Source: Comamonadaceae bacterium
GTDB taxonomy: Bacteria; Pseudomonadota; Gammaproteobacteria; Burkholderiales; Burkholderiaceae_C
Length of the DNA stretch: 10,490 bases
Direction: 5' to 3'
Assembly: GCA_027490555.1 (NCBI GenBank)
Contig: JAIXXW010000302.1
Coordinates: 1-10,490, forward strand
The notes beneath the pieces are model-generated. The model was not told where the DNA came from, ran no database searches, and saw nothing but the letters and a program-made list of their open reading frames with translations. Positions 1 to 6,773 of this stretch are shown piece after piece. The position numbers and the translations under genes are program-made. Each line of letters opens with the position of its first letter. Within the stretch, counting starts at the first letter, position 1.

Positions 1-804
1 GGCTCGAGCGCCCAGGCGCGTGCCGTCAACGATGGCCTGGACGCCGATGTGGTGACCATGAACACCACCACCGACGTGGACTTTCTGGCCAGCACCGGCG
101 TGGTGGCCAAGGACTGGAGCCGGCGCTTTGCGCACAACGCCTCGCCCACCACCTCGACCATGCTGTTCCTCACCCGCAACGGCAACCCCAAGGGGATCAA
201 GGACTGGGACGACCTGGTCAAGCCCGGCATCCAGGTGATCGTGGTCAACCCCAAGACCGGTGGCAATGGCCGCATGGCCTACCTGGCCGCCTGGGGCTAT
301 GCCAAGAAAAAAGGCGCCAGCGACGCGCAAGCTGCCGAGTTCGTGGGCAAGCTCTACAAAAACGTGCCCGTGCTGGCCAAGGGCGGCCGCGATGCGACGA
401 CCATCTTTTTGCAACGCAACATTGGCGATGTGCTGATCACCTTCGAGTCCGAAGTCATCTCGGTGGACCGCGAGTTTGGTACGGGCAAGGTGGATGCGAT
501 TCACCCGTCCATCAGCATCGTGGCCGAAAACCCGGTGGCGGTGGTCGAGCGCACCGTGGCCAAGAAGGGCACGGCCGAGCTGGCCAAGGCCTACCTGGAC
601 TACCTGTACTCTGACGAAGCCCAGGAGATCGCTGCCAAACACGCCCTGCGTCCGCGCAACCCGGCGATCCTGAAAAAGCACGCCGCCACCTTCAAACCCC
701 TGCAGCTGTTCACCGTGAACGAGGTGTTTGGCTCCTTCGCCGAGGCACAGCGTGTGCACTTCAACGATGGCGGCCAATTCGACAAGCTCTACACCGTCAG
801 ATAA
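1..804 (+). CDS. sbp: Sulfate ABC transporter periplasmic substrate-binding protein (5' end missing)
   Basis: Periplasmic binding protein of the sulfate/thiosulfate importer; it captures the anion and delivers it to CysT/CysW. The reading frame is open from base 1 (begins G-S-S-A-Q-A-R), so the gene starts upstream. 267 residues are visible; the family is usually about 330, so the signal peptide and roughly the first 65 residues are missing. Family motifs in the visible part: DADVVTMN near the start, NPKTGGNGRMAYLAAWGYA, a GGRDATTIF segment, GDVLITFESE, then the conserved C-terminal part with AKAYLDYLYS and FGSFAEAQ...HFNDGGQFDKLY. The internal ATG at 49 is inside the conserved domain and is not the true start. 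It is followed after 9 bases by cysT, as first gene of an Sbp/CysP-CysT-CysW-CysA operon. Sbp and CysP are close paralogues; the resemblance is to Sbp, but the symbol could be cysP. Family assignment is firm. Confidence 0.93.
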   Translation, partial: GSSAQARAVNDGLDADVVTMNTTTDVDFLASTGVVAKDWSRRFAHNASPTTSTMLFLTRNGNPKGIKDWDDLVKPGIQVIVVNPKTGGNGRMAYLAAWGYAKKKGASDAQAAEFVGKLYKNVPVLAKGGRDATTIFLQRNIGDVLITFESEVISVDREFGTGKVDAIHPSISIVAENPVAVVERTVAKKGTAELAKAYLDYLYSDEAQEIAAKHALRPRNPAILKKHAATFKPLQLFTVNEVFGSFAEAQRVHFNDGGQFDKLYTVR

Positions 805-813
805 GTTTTTCCC

Positions 814-1677
814 ATGACCGCATTGCCCATTGCGGCGTCCGCCCCCCGGCGAGCGCCCGCCAGGGTGTTGCCCGGGTTCAACCTGACCCTGGGCTTTACC
901 CTCTTTTACCTGTGCCTGATCGTGCTGATTCCCCTGTCGGCGCTGGTCTTCAAAACCTTGACCCTGAGCTGGGAGCAGTTCTGGGTCGCAGTGAGCAGCC
1001 CCCGTGTGCTGGCGTCTTACCGCCTGACGTTTGGCGCCTCCTTGATCGCGGCACTGGTCAACGTGGTGTTTGGCTTGCTGGTGGCCTGGGTGCTGGTGCG
1101 CTATGACTTTTTTGGCAAAAAAGTGGTTGATGCCTTGGTGGACTTGCCCTTTGCCTTGCCCACCGCCGTGGCCGGCATTTCGCTCACCGCACTGCTGGCG
1201 GGCAATGGCTGGATCGGCCAATACCTGGAGCCCCTGGGCATCCAGCTGGCCTTCAACCCCAATGGCGTGGTGATCGCTTTGATATTCATCGGCCTGCCCT
1301 TTGTGGTGCGCACGGTGCAGCCGGTGCTCGAAGACGCCGAAAAAGAACTCGAAGAAGCGGCCACCTGCCTGGGCGCCACACGCTGGCAAACCTTCAGCCG
1401 GGTCATTTTCCCGACCATTGCACCGGCACTGCTCACCGGCTTTGCCATGGCATTTGCGCGTGCCATCGGTGAGTACGGCTCGGTCATCTTCATCGCAGGC
1501 AACATGCCCATGGTGTCCGAGATCACGCCGCTGATCATCATCGGCAAACTCGAGCAGTACGACTACGCGGGTGCCACCGCCGTGGCCCTGGTGATGCTGG
1601 TGGTCTCCTTCATCCTGCTGTTGATCATCAACGGCTTGCAAACCTGGCAGCGCCGCCGTTCGGGAGTTTCGTCATGA
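814..1677 (+). CDS. cysT: Sulfate ABC transporter permease CysT (CysU)
   Basis: One of two inner-membrane permease subunits of the sulfate/thiosulfate importer (CysTWA complex). 287 residues, normal for the family. After a short basic N-terminus (residues 1-20) there is a first hydrophobic helix (about 24-47), then several more membrane segments. The binding-protein-dependent transport signature lies in the cytoplasmic loop with E180-E181-A182-A183 and G187, followed by the I-F-P element; this EAA loop docks onto the CysA ATPase. LPFALPTAVAGISLTALL and ARAIGEYGSVIFIAGNMP are characteristic of sulfate permeases. The ATG at 814 is 9 bases after the binding-protein stop; only a weak purine stretch precedes it, so expression probably relies on translational coupling. 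The stop overlaps the cysW start by 4 bases (ATGA). Confidence 0.95.
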   Translation: MTALPIAASAPRRAPARVLPGFNLTLGFTLFYLCLIVLIPLSALVFKTLTLSWEQFWVAVSSPRVLASYRLTFGASLIAALVNVVFGLLVAWVLVRYDFFGKKVVDALVDLPFALPTAVAGISLTALLAGNGWIGQYLEPLGIQLAFNPNGVVIALIFIGLPFVVRTVQPVLEDAEKELEEAATCLGATRWQTFSRVIFPTIAPALLTGFAMAFARAIGEYGSVIFIAGNMPMVSEITPLIIIGKLEQYDYAGATAVALVMLVVSFILLLIINGLQTWQRRRSGVSS

Positions 1678-2561
1678 ACCCCACGCTCACCGCCAACAAG
1701 GTCCAGGCCGGCACCACCGAGGCCCGCTGGATTCGCCGCAGCCTGATTGGCCTGGCCCTGACCTTCATGTTCTTGTTCCTGGTCTTGCCTCTGGCCGCCG
1801 TCTTCACCGAAGCCCTGCGCAAAGGCCTGGATGCCTACCTGCAAGCCCTGCAAGACCCGGACGCCTGGTCGGCCATCCGGCTGACGCTGCTCACCGCTGC
1901 GGTGGCCGTGCCCTTGAACCTGGTGTTTGGCGTGGCCGCAGCCTGGGCGATTGCGAAATACGAGTTCAAAGGCAAATCGGTGCTGACCACGCTGGTGGAC
2001 CTGCCGTTTTCGGTCTCGCCGGTGGTGGCGGGCCTGGTGTATGTGCTGGTGTTCGGCGCGCAAGGCTGGTTTGGCCCGTGGTTGCAGGCCAACGACATCA
2101 AGATCGTGTTCGCCGTGCCCGGCATCATTTTGGCCACGGTGTTCGTCACCTTCCCCTTCATCGCACGGGAGTTGATTCCCCTGATGCAGGCCCAGGGCAA
2201 TGACGAGGAACAAGCGGCCATCGTGCTGGGCGCGTCGGGTTGGCAAACCTTCTGGCGCGTGACCCTGCCCAACATCAAATGGGGATTGCTGTACGGCGTG
2301 ATCCTGTGCAATGCGCGGGCCATGGGCGAGTTTGGCGCGGTGTCGGTGGTCTCCGGGCACATCCGCGGCCAGACCAACACCATGCCGCTGCATGTGGAGA
2401 TCCTCTACAACGAGTACCAATCCGTCGCCGCCTTTGCCGTGGCCTCGCTGCTGGCCTTGCTGGCCCTGGTGACCCTGGCCATCAAGTCATTCATCGAGTG
2501 GCAGCACGAGCAGGAACTCAAGGCTTCGGCCAACACACCCCCTGAACGCCCCACAACCTGA
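1674..2561 (+). CDS. cysW: Sulfate ABC transporter permease CysW
   Basis: Second inner-membrane permease of the sulfate/thiosulfate importer, partner of CysT. 295 residues. A hydrophilic N-terminus of about 20 residues precedes the first membrane helix (about 23-46). The EAA-type loop that contacts CysA reads D177-E-E-Q-A-A-I-V-L-G186 followed by the W-R-V-T-L-P element. VDLPFSVSPVVAGLVYVLVFG and ARAMGEFGAVSVVSGHIRG are typical CysW segments, the latter parallel to ARAIGEYGSV in CysT, as expected for two related permeases. The start codon overlaps the cysT stop by 4 bases (1674-1677, ATGA), a translational-coupling arrangement that helps equal subunit production. The C-terminal tail after the last helix is short and polar. 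Confidence 0.95.
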   Translation: MNPTLTANKVQAGTTEARWIRRSLIGLALTFMFLFLVLPLAAVFTEALRKGLDAYLQALQDPDAWSAIRLTLLTAAVAVPLNLVFGVAAAWAIAKYEFKGKSVLTTLVDLPFSVSPVVAGLVYVLVFGAQGWFGPWLQANDIKIVFAVPGIILATVFVTFPFIARELIPLMQAQGNDEEQAAIVLGASGWQTFWRVTLPNIKWGLLYGVILCNARAMGEFGAVSVVSGHIRGQTNTMPLHVEILYNEYQSVAAFAVASLLALLALVTLAIKSFIEWQHEQELKASANTPPERPTT

Positions 2562-2587
2562 ACACATCTTTGACAACGGTTTGAACC

Positions 2588-3682
2588 ATGAGCATTGAAA
2601 TCCGCAACATCGACAAGCAGTTTGGTGACTTCAGGGCACTGGACAACGTCAGCCTGGACATCGAATCGGGCGAACTCGTCGCCCTGCTGGGACCGTCTGG
2701 CTGCGGCAAAACCACGCTGCTGCGCATCATTGCAGGGCTGGAAACCGCCGACCGGGGCAGCATCGCCTTCAGCGGCGAAGACACCACGCATGTGCATGTG
2801 CGCGAGCGTCAGGTGGGCTTTGTGTTCCAGCACTACGCGCTGTTCCGGCACATGACCGTGTTCGAGAACGTGGCCTTTGGCCTGCGCGTCAAGCCCCGCC
2901 ACCAGCGCCCCAGCGAATCGGACATCCAGCGCAAGGTGCACGAGCTGTTGGGCCTGGTGCAACTGGACTGGCTGGCCGACCGCTACCCCTCGCAACTGTC
3001 GGGCGGGCAGCGCCAGCGCATTGCGCTGGCCCGCGCCCTGGCGGTCGAGCCCAAGGTGCTGCTGCTCGACGAGCCCTTTGGCGCGCTGGACGCCAAGGTG
3101 CGCAAGGAGCTGCGCCGCTGGCTGCGCCGTCTGCACGACGAACTGAATGTGACCAGCATCTTTGTCACGCACGACCAGGAAGAGGCCCTGGAAGTGGCCG
3201 ACCGGGTGGTGCTGATGAACAAGGGCCACATCGAGCAAATTGGCTCGCCCCAGCAGGTGTGGGACCAGCCGGCCAGCCCCTTTGTGTACGGTTTCCTGGG
3301 CGATGTGAACCTGTTCCATGGGCGCGCCCACGAGGGCGAGATGCTGATCGGCGCCGACCAGCACGCCATCCGCCTGGCAAGCCCCGAGCACGGCCAGGTG
3401 CAAGACGCCAAGGCCTTTGCCTATGTGCGCCCGCATGACCTGGATGTGGCGCGCTACACGCCGGGTACGGCGCACAGCGGCATTGTGGCCAAGCTCAGCC
3501 GCGCCATTGTGGTCGGGCCGGTTGCCCGGCTCGAGCTGGACCCGCTGGAGCCAGGCCTGTTTGGCAAGGACGCTGTCATCGAGGCACAGTTGTCCGCCTC
3601 ACAGTACCGCCAGCAGGGCTTCCAGGAAGGCGAAACCCTGGTGCTGACACCGCGCAAGGCGAGGGTGTTTGTGGAAGGCTGA
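2588..3682 (+). CDS. cysA: Sulfate/thiosulfate import ATP-binding protein CysA
   Basis: Cytoplasmic ATPase that powers CysT/CysW. 364 residues. All nucleotide-binding motifs are intact: Walker A GPSGCGKTT at 35-43, Q-loop Q80, ABC signature LSGGQRQR at 136-143, Walker B LLLDEP at 157-162, D-loop region GALD at 164-167 and switch histidine H194 (VTHDQEEA). The region after about residue 240 is the C-terminal TOBE-type regulatory extension found in CysA/MalK-like ATPases, with AFAYVRPHDLDVARY as a recognisable start. It is last in the sulfate operon, 26 bases after cysW, with no clear Shine-Dalgarno before the ATG at 2588. No CysB/Cbl-type regulator follows within the window; the next gene (phaM) is functionally unrelated. 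Confidence 0.97.
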   Translation: MSIEIRNIDKQFGDFRALDNVSLDIESGELVALLGPSGCGKTTLLRIIAGLETADRGSIAFSGEDTTHVHVRERQVGFVFQHYALFRHMTVFENVAFGLRVKPRHQRPSESDIQRKVHELLGLVQLDWLADRYPSQLSGGQRQRIALARALAVEPKVLLLDEPFGALDAKVRKELRRWLRRLHDELNVTSIFVTHDQEEALEVADRVVLMNKGHIEQIGSPQQVWDQPASPFVYGFLGDVNLFHGRAHEGEMLIGADQHAIRLASPEHGQVQDAKAFAYVRPHDLDVARYTPGTAHSGIVAKLSRAIVVGPVARLELDPLEPGLFGKDAVIEAQLSASQYRQQGFQEGETLVLTPRKARVFVEG

Positions 3683-3715
3683 CAGGCGATTCGGGTAAGC
3701 TTTGCAGACCTGTCA
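3680..3715 (+). other. Weak inverted repeat at the cysA/phaM junction
   Basis: TGACAGG (3680-3686, including the cysA TGA stop) is complementary to CCTGTCA (3709-3715), separated by 22 bases. The right arm ends just before the phaM ribosome-binding site (3718-3723). It could be a weak stem at the end of the cys operon or a structure affecting phaM initiation. The long loop and absence of a U-tract make an intrinsic terminator doubtful, and the match could be chance. Confidence 0.25.
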
Positions 3716-3717
3716 AC

Positions 3718-3723
3718 AAGGAA
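3718..3723 (+). promoter_or_regulatory. phaM ribosome-binding site that fixes the start
   Basis: AAGGAA lies 5 bases before the ATG at 3729. This supports ATG 3729 over the in-frame TTG at 3702, which has no such site. Confidence 0.7.
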
Positions 3724-3728
3724 CTGTC

Positions 3729-4505
3729 ATGAGCGACCCTTCTGCCTTCGGGTTTGGCCAATTTGTGCCGGGTTTTGATTTCCTGCAAAACCTGTCCAAG
3801 GCCGCATCGCCCAGCCAGCCGGGTGGGCCAACAGGCATGCCAGGCATGGGCCACTGGGTGGCCCCCACCCTGAGCGTCGAGGACATCGACAAGCGCATCC
3901 AGGAGCTCAAATCGGTGCTGTTCTGGTTGGAACAAAACACCACCGCGCTCAAGGCCACCATCCAGGCGATGGAGGTGCAAAAGATGACCTTGAGCACCTT
4001 GCAGAGCATGAACGTGAGCATGGCCGACCTGGCCAAGGCCTTCACGGCCCAAGCCCCCGCGCCCACGCCCGCGCCCGCACCCACAGCGGCGGCCGAGGCC
4101 AAAGCGGATGGGCCCAAATCGTCGCTGTTCACGCCCAAACCCGACACCGAAAAAGCAGCCCCTGAGCCCAAGGCACCCGGCGCCAAGCACCCGGAGCAAG
4201 ACACCCAGCCGGGTCAAACCCCCGCCCAGGCGGCGGTGGACCCGATGCAGTGGTGGGGCGCCCTGACACAACAGTTCCAGGGCATTGCCGCTGCGGCCCT
4301 GAAAGACGTGGCGGGCGAAGCCATGAAGGCCGGTCTGGGTGCCGGCCAGGCCCGCCCCCCAGCGGCAGCGGGCACCGGCGAGCGGGCCCCAACCACCGGC
4401 CCGTCGCGCCAACGGGCCAAAGCGGCCCCGCGCCCCAAGTCCTCCAGCAAAACCGCCAAGCCCGCCAAAGCCGCGCCGGCCAAGCGGTCTGCAGGCCGAG
4501 CCTGA
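3729..4505 (+). CDS. phaM: PhaM-family polyhydroxyalkanoate granule regulatory protein
   Basis: Small cytoplasmic protein of the PhaM family; in Ralstonia eutropha PhaM binds PHB synthase, activates it, and ties granules to the nucleoid. 258 residues from ATG 3729, close to the roughly 260 of the R. eutropha protein. The N-terminal part carries the family segment FGFGQFVPGFDFLQNL (7-22). WVAPTLSVEDIDKRI starts at 43 and leads into a helical stretch to about residue 100 with regular hydrophobic spacing, the likely oligomerisation/synthase-binding region. An Ala-Pro-rich linker follows (about 109-122). The tail (227-258) is Lys/Arg/Ala/Pro-rich with KPAK and APAK units, like histone H1, and is the probable DNA-binding part. 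It starts 46 bases after cysA with a good ribosome-binding site and ends 7 bases before the FIST gene. Family call is strong; the role here is by homology. Confidence 0.87.
   Translation: MSDPSAFGFGQFVPGFDFLQNLSKAASPSQPGGPTGMPGMGHWVAPTLSVEDIDKRIQELKSVLFWLEQNTTALKATIQAMEVQKMTLSTLQSMNVSMADLAKAFTAQAPAPTPAPAPTAAAEAKADGPKSSLFTPKPDTEKAAPEPKAPGAKHPEQDTQPGQTPAQAAVDPMQWWGALTQQFQGIAAAALKDVAGEAMKAGLGAGQARPPAAAGTGERAPTTGPSRQRAKAAPRPKSSSKTAKPAKAAPAKRSAGRA
4053..4094 (+). repeat. Ala-Pro low-complexity repeat within phaM
   Basis: A run of GC-rich triplets (GCC CCC GCG CCC ACG CCC GCG CCC style) encodes alternating Ala/Thr and Pro followed by Ala residues, at about 109-122 of PhaM. It is a flexible linker between the helical N-terminal part and the rest, and is a likely site of length variation between strains. 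Confidence 0.6.
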
Positions 4506-4512
4506 AGCGGCC

Positions 4513-5760
4513 ATGAAACTCTTTCCCTGTGGCCATGCCACCCATCCCCAGTGGCGCATGGCCGCAGGGCTGGTGCTGGCCCAGTTGCAGGCCCAGATGG
4601 CTTTGCCCGACTACGCCCAACAGCCCCGGCTGGGGCTGCTGTACATCACCGACCATTTCGCCGCCGAGGCGCAGGCGCTGCTGGACCACCTGCGCCAGTC
4701 TTTGCCCGGCGTGACCGATTGGGCGGGCACGGTGGGCATCGGCGTGGCGGTGAACAACGCCGAATACTTTGACGAGCCCGCCATTGCGCTCATGCTGTGC
4801 GATCTGACGCCCGCGCAATACCGGGTGTTTTCCGGTGTGTCCCCGCTGCCCGCGGGCTGGGCCGACGCGGCGCTGGTGCATGCCGACCCGCACACACCGG
4901 ATCTGACCGAGTTGATCGGCGAAATGGCGGCCCGGACCCAGCAGGGCTATCTGTTTGGCGGCCTCAGCGCCAGCCGCACCCGCAGCCTGCAGTTTGCCGT
5001 GCGGGCCGAGGACGCGGGCGGGCCCGAGGTGCACGGCGGTGTGATCGAAGGGGGCATGAGCGGGGTGGCGTTTGCACCCGGGGTGTCCCTGGTGTCCCGG
5101 GTGACCCAGGGCTGTCAGCCGATGGCGCCCGAGCGAGAGATCACCCAGGCCGATGGCCATGTGGTGCTGGCGTTGGCGGGCGAGCCCGCGCTGGATGTGA
5201 TGCTGTCCGATCTGGACATCCGGCTGAGCGAGCCGCAAAAAGCCATCGCGGTGGTGCGCTCGACTTTGGTGGGGCTGAGCGCGGCCGGCCAATCGGGTGT
5301 GGGCCGCACCGGCCACTTTGGCCACGATGTGCGGGTGCGCCACATCATCGGGCTGGACCCGATGCGCCACGGCGTGGCGATCGCCGAAAACCTGCAGGCC
5401 GGCATGCGCCTGACGTTTTGCCGGCGTGATGCGCAAGCTGCCCGGGCTGACCTGGTGCGTGTGTGCGCCGAAATTCGCGAAGAGCTGGAGCCGGACATGC
5501 TCTCGATCGAGGCGATCCAGGCCTTGAGCGATGACCCGCTGCCCACCGCGCCCACCGCCGGGCAGCGCATGGCCGGGGCCGTGTATGTGAGTTGTACCGG
5601 TCGCGGTGGCCCACACTTTGGGGGGCCCAGCGCCGAGCTGCAAATCATCCGTCACGCCTTGGGCGATGTGCCCTTGGTGGGGTTTTTCGCGGCGGGTGAA
5701 ATCGCACGCAACCAGTTGTACGGCTACACCGGCGTGTTGACGGTCTTCACCACCGCCTGA
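4513..5760 (+). CDS. FIST N/C-domain sensory protein
   Basis: 415-residue protein with the two-part FIST architecture (F-box and intracellular signal transduction domain): FIST_N over roughly residues 40-225 and FIST_C over roughly 226-400. It has no signal peptide and no membrane helix, so it is probably cytoplasmic. Recognisable features are TVGIGVAVNNAEYFDEPAIALML and QGYLFGGLSASRT in the N-terminal half. In FIST_C, the motif Y358-V-S-C361-T-G-R364-G is followed by PHFGGPSAELQIIRHALGDVPLVGFFAAGEIA, the most diagnostic part. FIST domains are proposed to bind small ligands such as amino acids; the ligand here is unknown. The frame is open further upstream over the phaM tail, but that segment is low-complexity Pro/Arg and out of frame with phaM; ATG 4513, 7 bases after the phaM stop, fits operon spacing. 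A strong Shine-Dalgarno is absent, consistent with coupling to phaM. Confidence 0.88.
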   Translation: MKLFPCGHATHPQWRMAAGLVLAQLQAQMALPDYAQQPRLGLLYITDHFAAEAQALLDHLRQSLPGVTDWAGTVGIGVAVNNAEYFDEPAIALMLCDLTPAQYRVFSGVSPLPAGWADAALVHADPHTPDLTELIGEMAARTQQGYLFGGLSASRTRSLQFAVRAEDAGGPEVHGGVIEGGMSGVAFAPGVSLVSRVTQGCQPMAPEREITQADGHVVLALAGEPALDVMLSDLDIRLSEPQKAIAVVRSTLVGLSAAGQSGVGRTGHFGHDVRVRHIIGLDPMRHGVAIAENLQAGMRLTFCRRDAQAARADLVRVCAEIREELEPDMLSIEAIQALSDDPLPTAPTAGQRMAGAVYVSCTGRGGPHFGGPSAELQIIRHALGDVPLVGFFAAGEIARNQLYGYTGVLTVFTTA

Positions 5761-5766
5761 AGCTGC

Positions 5767-5791
5767 GCCGCAGCGCCCTCAGGGCTGCGGC
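5767..5791. terminator. Hairpin between convergent FIST and lysR genes (possible bidirectional terminator)
   Basis: GCCGCA (5767-5772) pairs with TGCGGC (5786-5791), and GCCC (5775-5778) with GGGC (5782-5785), with two bulged bases and a 3-base loop TCA. That loop is the lysR stop codon read on the other strand. An alternative stem uses GCTGCG (5762-5767) with CGCAGC (5769-5774). The stem is strong, but no U-tract follows on either strand, so it is not a textbook intrinsic terminator. Its position in a 18-base convergent gap favours a role in 3' end formation or mRNA protection. Confidence 0.45.
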
Positions 5792-6687
5792 CATTTGCGC
5801 CGGCCCACTTCCTGGATCATGTGTTTTTTGAAGGCCTGCGCCAGCGGTGACAGCTTTTTGCTGGCCGGGTGAACGATGTGCCAGGCCGAGGACACCGGAA
5901 AGCCTTCGATGTCCACCACGCTCACGCCGTTTTCTTTCTTGTGCCCATGCAGGGCGTGGCGGGACACCACCCCCAGGCCCAGCCCACCGGCCACCGATTC
6001 CTTGACGGCCTCGTTGCTGCCCAGCTCCAGCCGCACGTCGGGGCGGAACTTCATCTTGCGAAAGAACTGGTCGGCCGCCATGCGGGTGCCCGAGCCCTTT
6101 TCGCGAACAATGAACCGGCGCTGGGCCAACTCGTGCAAGGGCACCTGGGTGCGCTTGGCCAAAGGGTCGGCGTTGGCGGCGATCAGCACAATCGGGTTGG
6201 GCATGAAGGCCTCGTCCCCCAGCTCCATGTCCTTGGGCGGCATGGACATGATGTACAGGTCGTCCAGGTTCTCGCGCAAGCGGTGCACCACGCCATCGCG
6301 GTTGAGGATCTCCAGGGACACATCGATGGCGGGGTGCTTGTTGCAGAAGCTGCCGATCAGGTGCGGCATGAAGTATTTGGCGGTGCTGACCACCGCCACG
6401 CGCAGCTTGCCACGCGAGAGGCCTTTGACGGCATCGATGTTTTGCTCGAACGCGTCCCAGGTCTGGGCCACGGCCCGCGCGGTGACCGCCAGCTCCTTGC
6501 CCACATCGGTCAGGTAGATTTTCTTGCCGATGACCTCGTACAGGGCCAAGCCCAAGGACTGGCTCATGTCTTTGAGTTGCATGGAGGCGGTGGGCTGGGT
6601 CACGTGCATCACTTTGGCCGCCGCACTGACACTGCCGGTTTCCGCCAGGGCCAGAAAAAGGCGCAGTTGTCGAAACGTGATGTTCAT
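5779..6687 (-). CDS. LysR-family transcriptional regulator, CbbR/CmpR-like
   Basis: 302-residue LysR-type regulator. Winged helix-turn-helix at about residues 4-63: FRQLRLFLALAETGSVSAAA, then HVTQPTASMQLKDM with the recognition helix around Q31-S35, and LTDVGKEL in the wing. A linker helix follows to about 88. The effector domain begins with KGLSRGKLRVAVVSTAKYFMP (from 88), a form typical of the CbbR/CmpR branch that controls CO2-fixation and bicarbonate-uptake genes. A second conserved block is FIVREKGSGTRMAADQFF, and SNEAVKESVAGGLGLGVVSRHAL follows. It is transcribed divergently from the sbtA-type gene across an 86-base spacer, the classic layout for a LysR activator of its neighbour. No Shine-Dalgarno is visible before the ATG at 6687. 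The ligand is unknown; CbbR-type proteins respond to metabolites of carbon fixation, but that is not shown here. Confidence 0.88.
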   Translation of the reverse strand: MNITFRQLRLFLALAETGSVSAAAKVMHVTQPTASMQLKDMSQSLGLALYEVIGKKIYLTDVGKELAVTARAVAQTWDAFEQNIDAVKGLSRGKLRVAVVSTAKYFMPHLIGSFCNKHPAIDVSLEILNRDGVVHRLRENLDDLYIMSMPPKDMELGDEAFMPNPIVLIAANADPLAKRTQVPLHELAQRRFIVREKGSGTRMAADQFFRKMKFRPDVRLELGSNEAVKESVAGGLGLGVVSRHALHGHKKENGVSVVDIEGFPVSSAWHIVHPASKKLSPLAQAFKKHMIQEVGRRKWPQP

Positions 6688-6702
6688 AGGTTTTTATCTA
6701 TG
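6685..6702. promoter_or_regulatory. Inverted repeat over the lysR start codon (possible operator)
   Basis: CATAG (6685-6689), 8 bases, CTATG (6698-6702). The left arm contains the lysR start codon on the minus strand. Binding here would block lysR, so it is a candidate autoregulatory site. The 5-base arms are short and chance is possible. Confidence 0.3.
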
Positions 6703-6714
6703 CATGACAGTATC

Positions 6715-6755
6715 AGAATCGATTTTACAAGATCAAGGTGGATTTTTAGAATCGA
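6715..6755. repeat. Direct 8-base repeats AGAATCGA in the lysR/sbtA spacer
   Basis: AGAATCGA occurs at 6715-6722 and 6748-6755, 33 bases apart (about three helical turns), both preceded by T-pyrimidine and followed within 5 bases by TA. The first copy abuts the proposed -35 of the sbtA promoter and the second overlaps its -10. Candidate half-sites for the LysR regulator; no experimental consensus is matched. Confidence 0.4.
6724..6752 (+). promoter_or_regulatory. Predicted sigma-70 promoter for sbtA
   Basis: TTTACA at 6724-6729 (5 of 6 to TTGACA), a 17-base spacer, then TAGAAT at 6747-6752 (5 of 6 to TATAAT). Transcription would start near 6759, leaving a leader of about 15 bases that just includes the AAGGA ribosome-binding site (6760-6764), 9 bases before ATG 6774. 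The spacer is markedly AT-rich compared with the rest of the window. Confidence 0.6.
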
Positions 6756-6773
6756 CGCTAAGGAAAAACAACC

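Larger units (their letters stand above)
6688..6773. promoter_or_regulatory. Divergent lysR/sbtA regulatory region
   Basis: 86 bases between two divergent starts, strikingly AT-rich for this window. It contains the sbtA promoter, the AGAATCGA repeats, most of the CATAG/CTATG inverted repeat, an imperfect dyad TGACAGTATCA (6705-6715) and the palindrome AATCGATT (6717-6724). For lysR the best minus-strand promoter guess is TTGATC, 16 bases, GATACT, which is weak (4 of 6 at each box). The arrangement is typical of a LysR regulator controlling its divergent neighbour and itself. Confidence 0.65.

Noticed and set aside
2405..3475. Minus-strand open frame of 356 codons opposite cysA and the cysW 3' end
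   Set aside because: Fully opposite intact cysA motifs; composition rich in His, Gln and Ala with no domain.
3702..3728. TTG start nine codons upstream for phaM
   Set aside because: No ribosome-binding site before it; ATG 3729 has AAGGAA 5 bases upstream and matches the family N-terminus (MSDPSAFGFG).
3680..3728. True intrinsic terminator after cysA
   Set aside because: Only a 7-base inverted repeat with a 22-base loop and no U-tract; kept as a weak inverted repeat instead.
4339..4512. Upstream in-frame extension of the FIST gene
   Set aside because: It overlaps the phaM tail in another frame and encodes Pro/Arg low complexity; ATG 4513 gives ordinary operon spacing and the FIST domain begins after it.
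3576..4559. Minus-strand open frame of 327 codons opposite phaM
   Set aside because: Gly/Arg-rich artefact of the low-complexity phaM sequence.
4129..5655. Long minus-strand open frame (508 codons) opposite phaM and the FIST gene
   Set aside because: Antisense to two well-supported genes; its translation is a biased Gly/Arg/His/Pro-rich string with no recognisable domain, as expected in high-GC DNA.
6688..6773. Match to a published CbbR box (TNA-N7-TNA)
   Set aside because: I looked for this spacing on the plus strand and found no clear occurrence; only unassigned repeats are reported.
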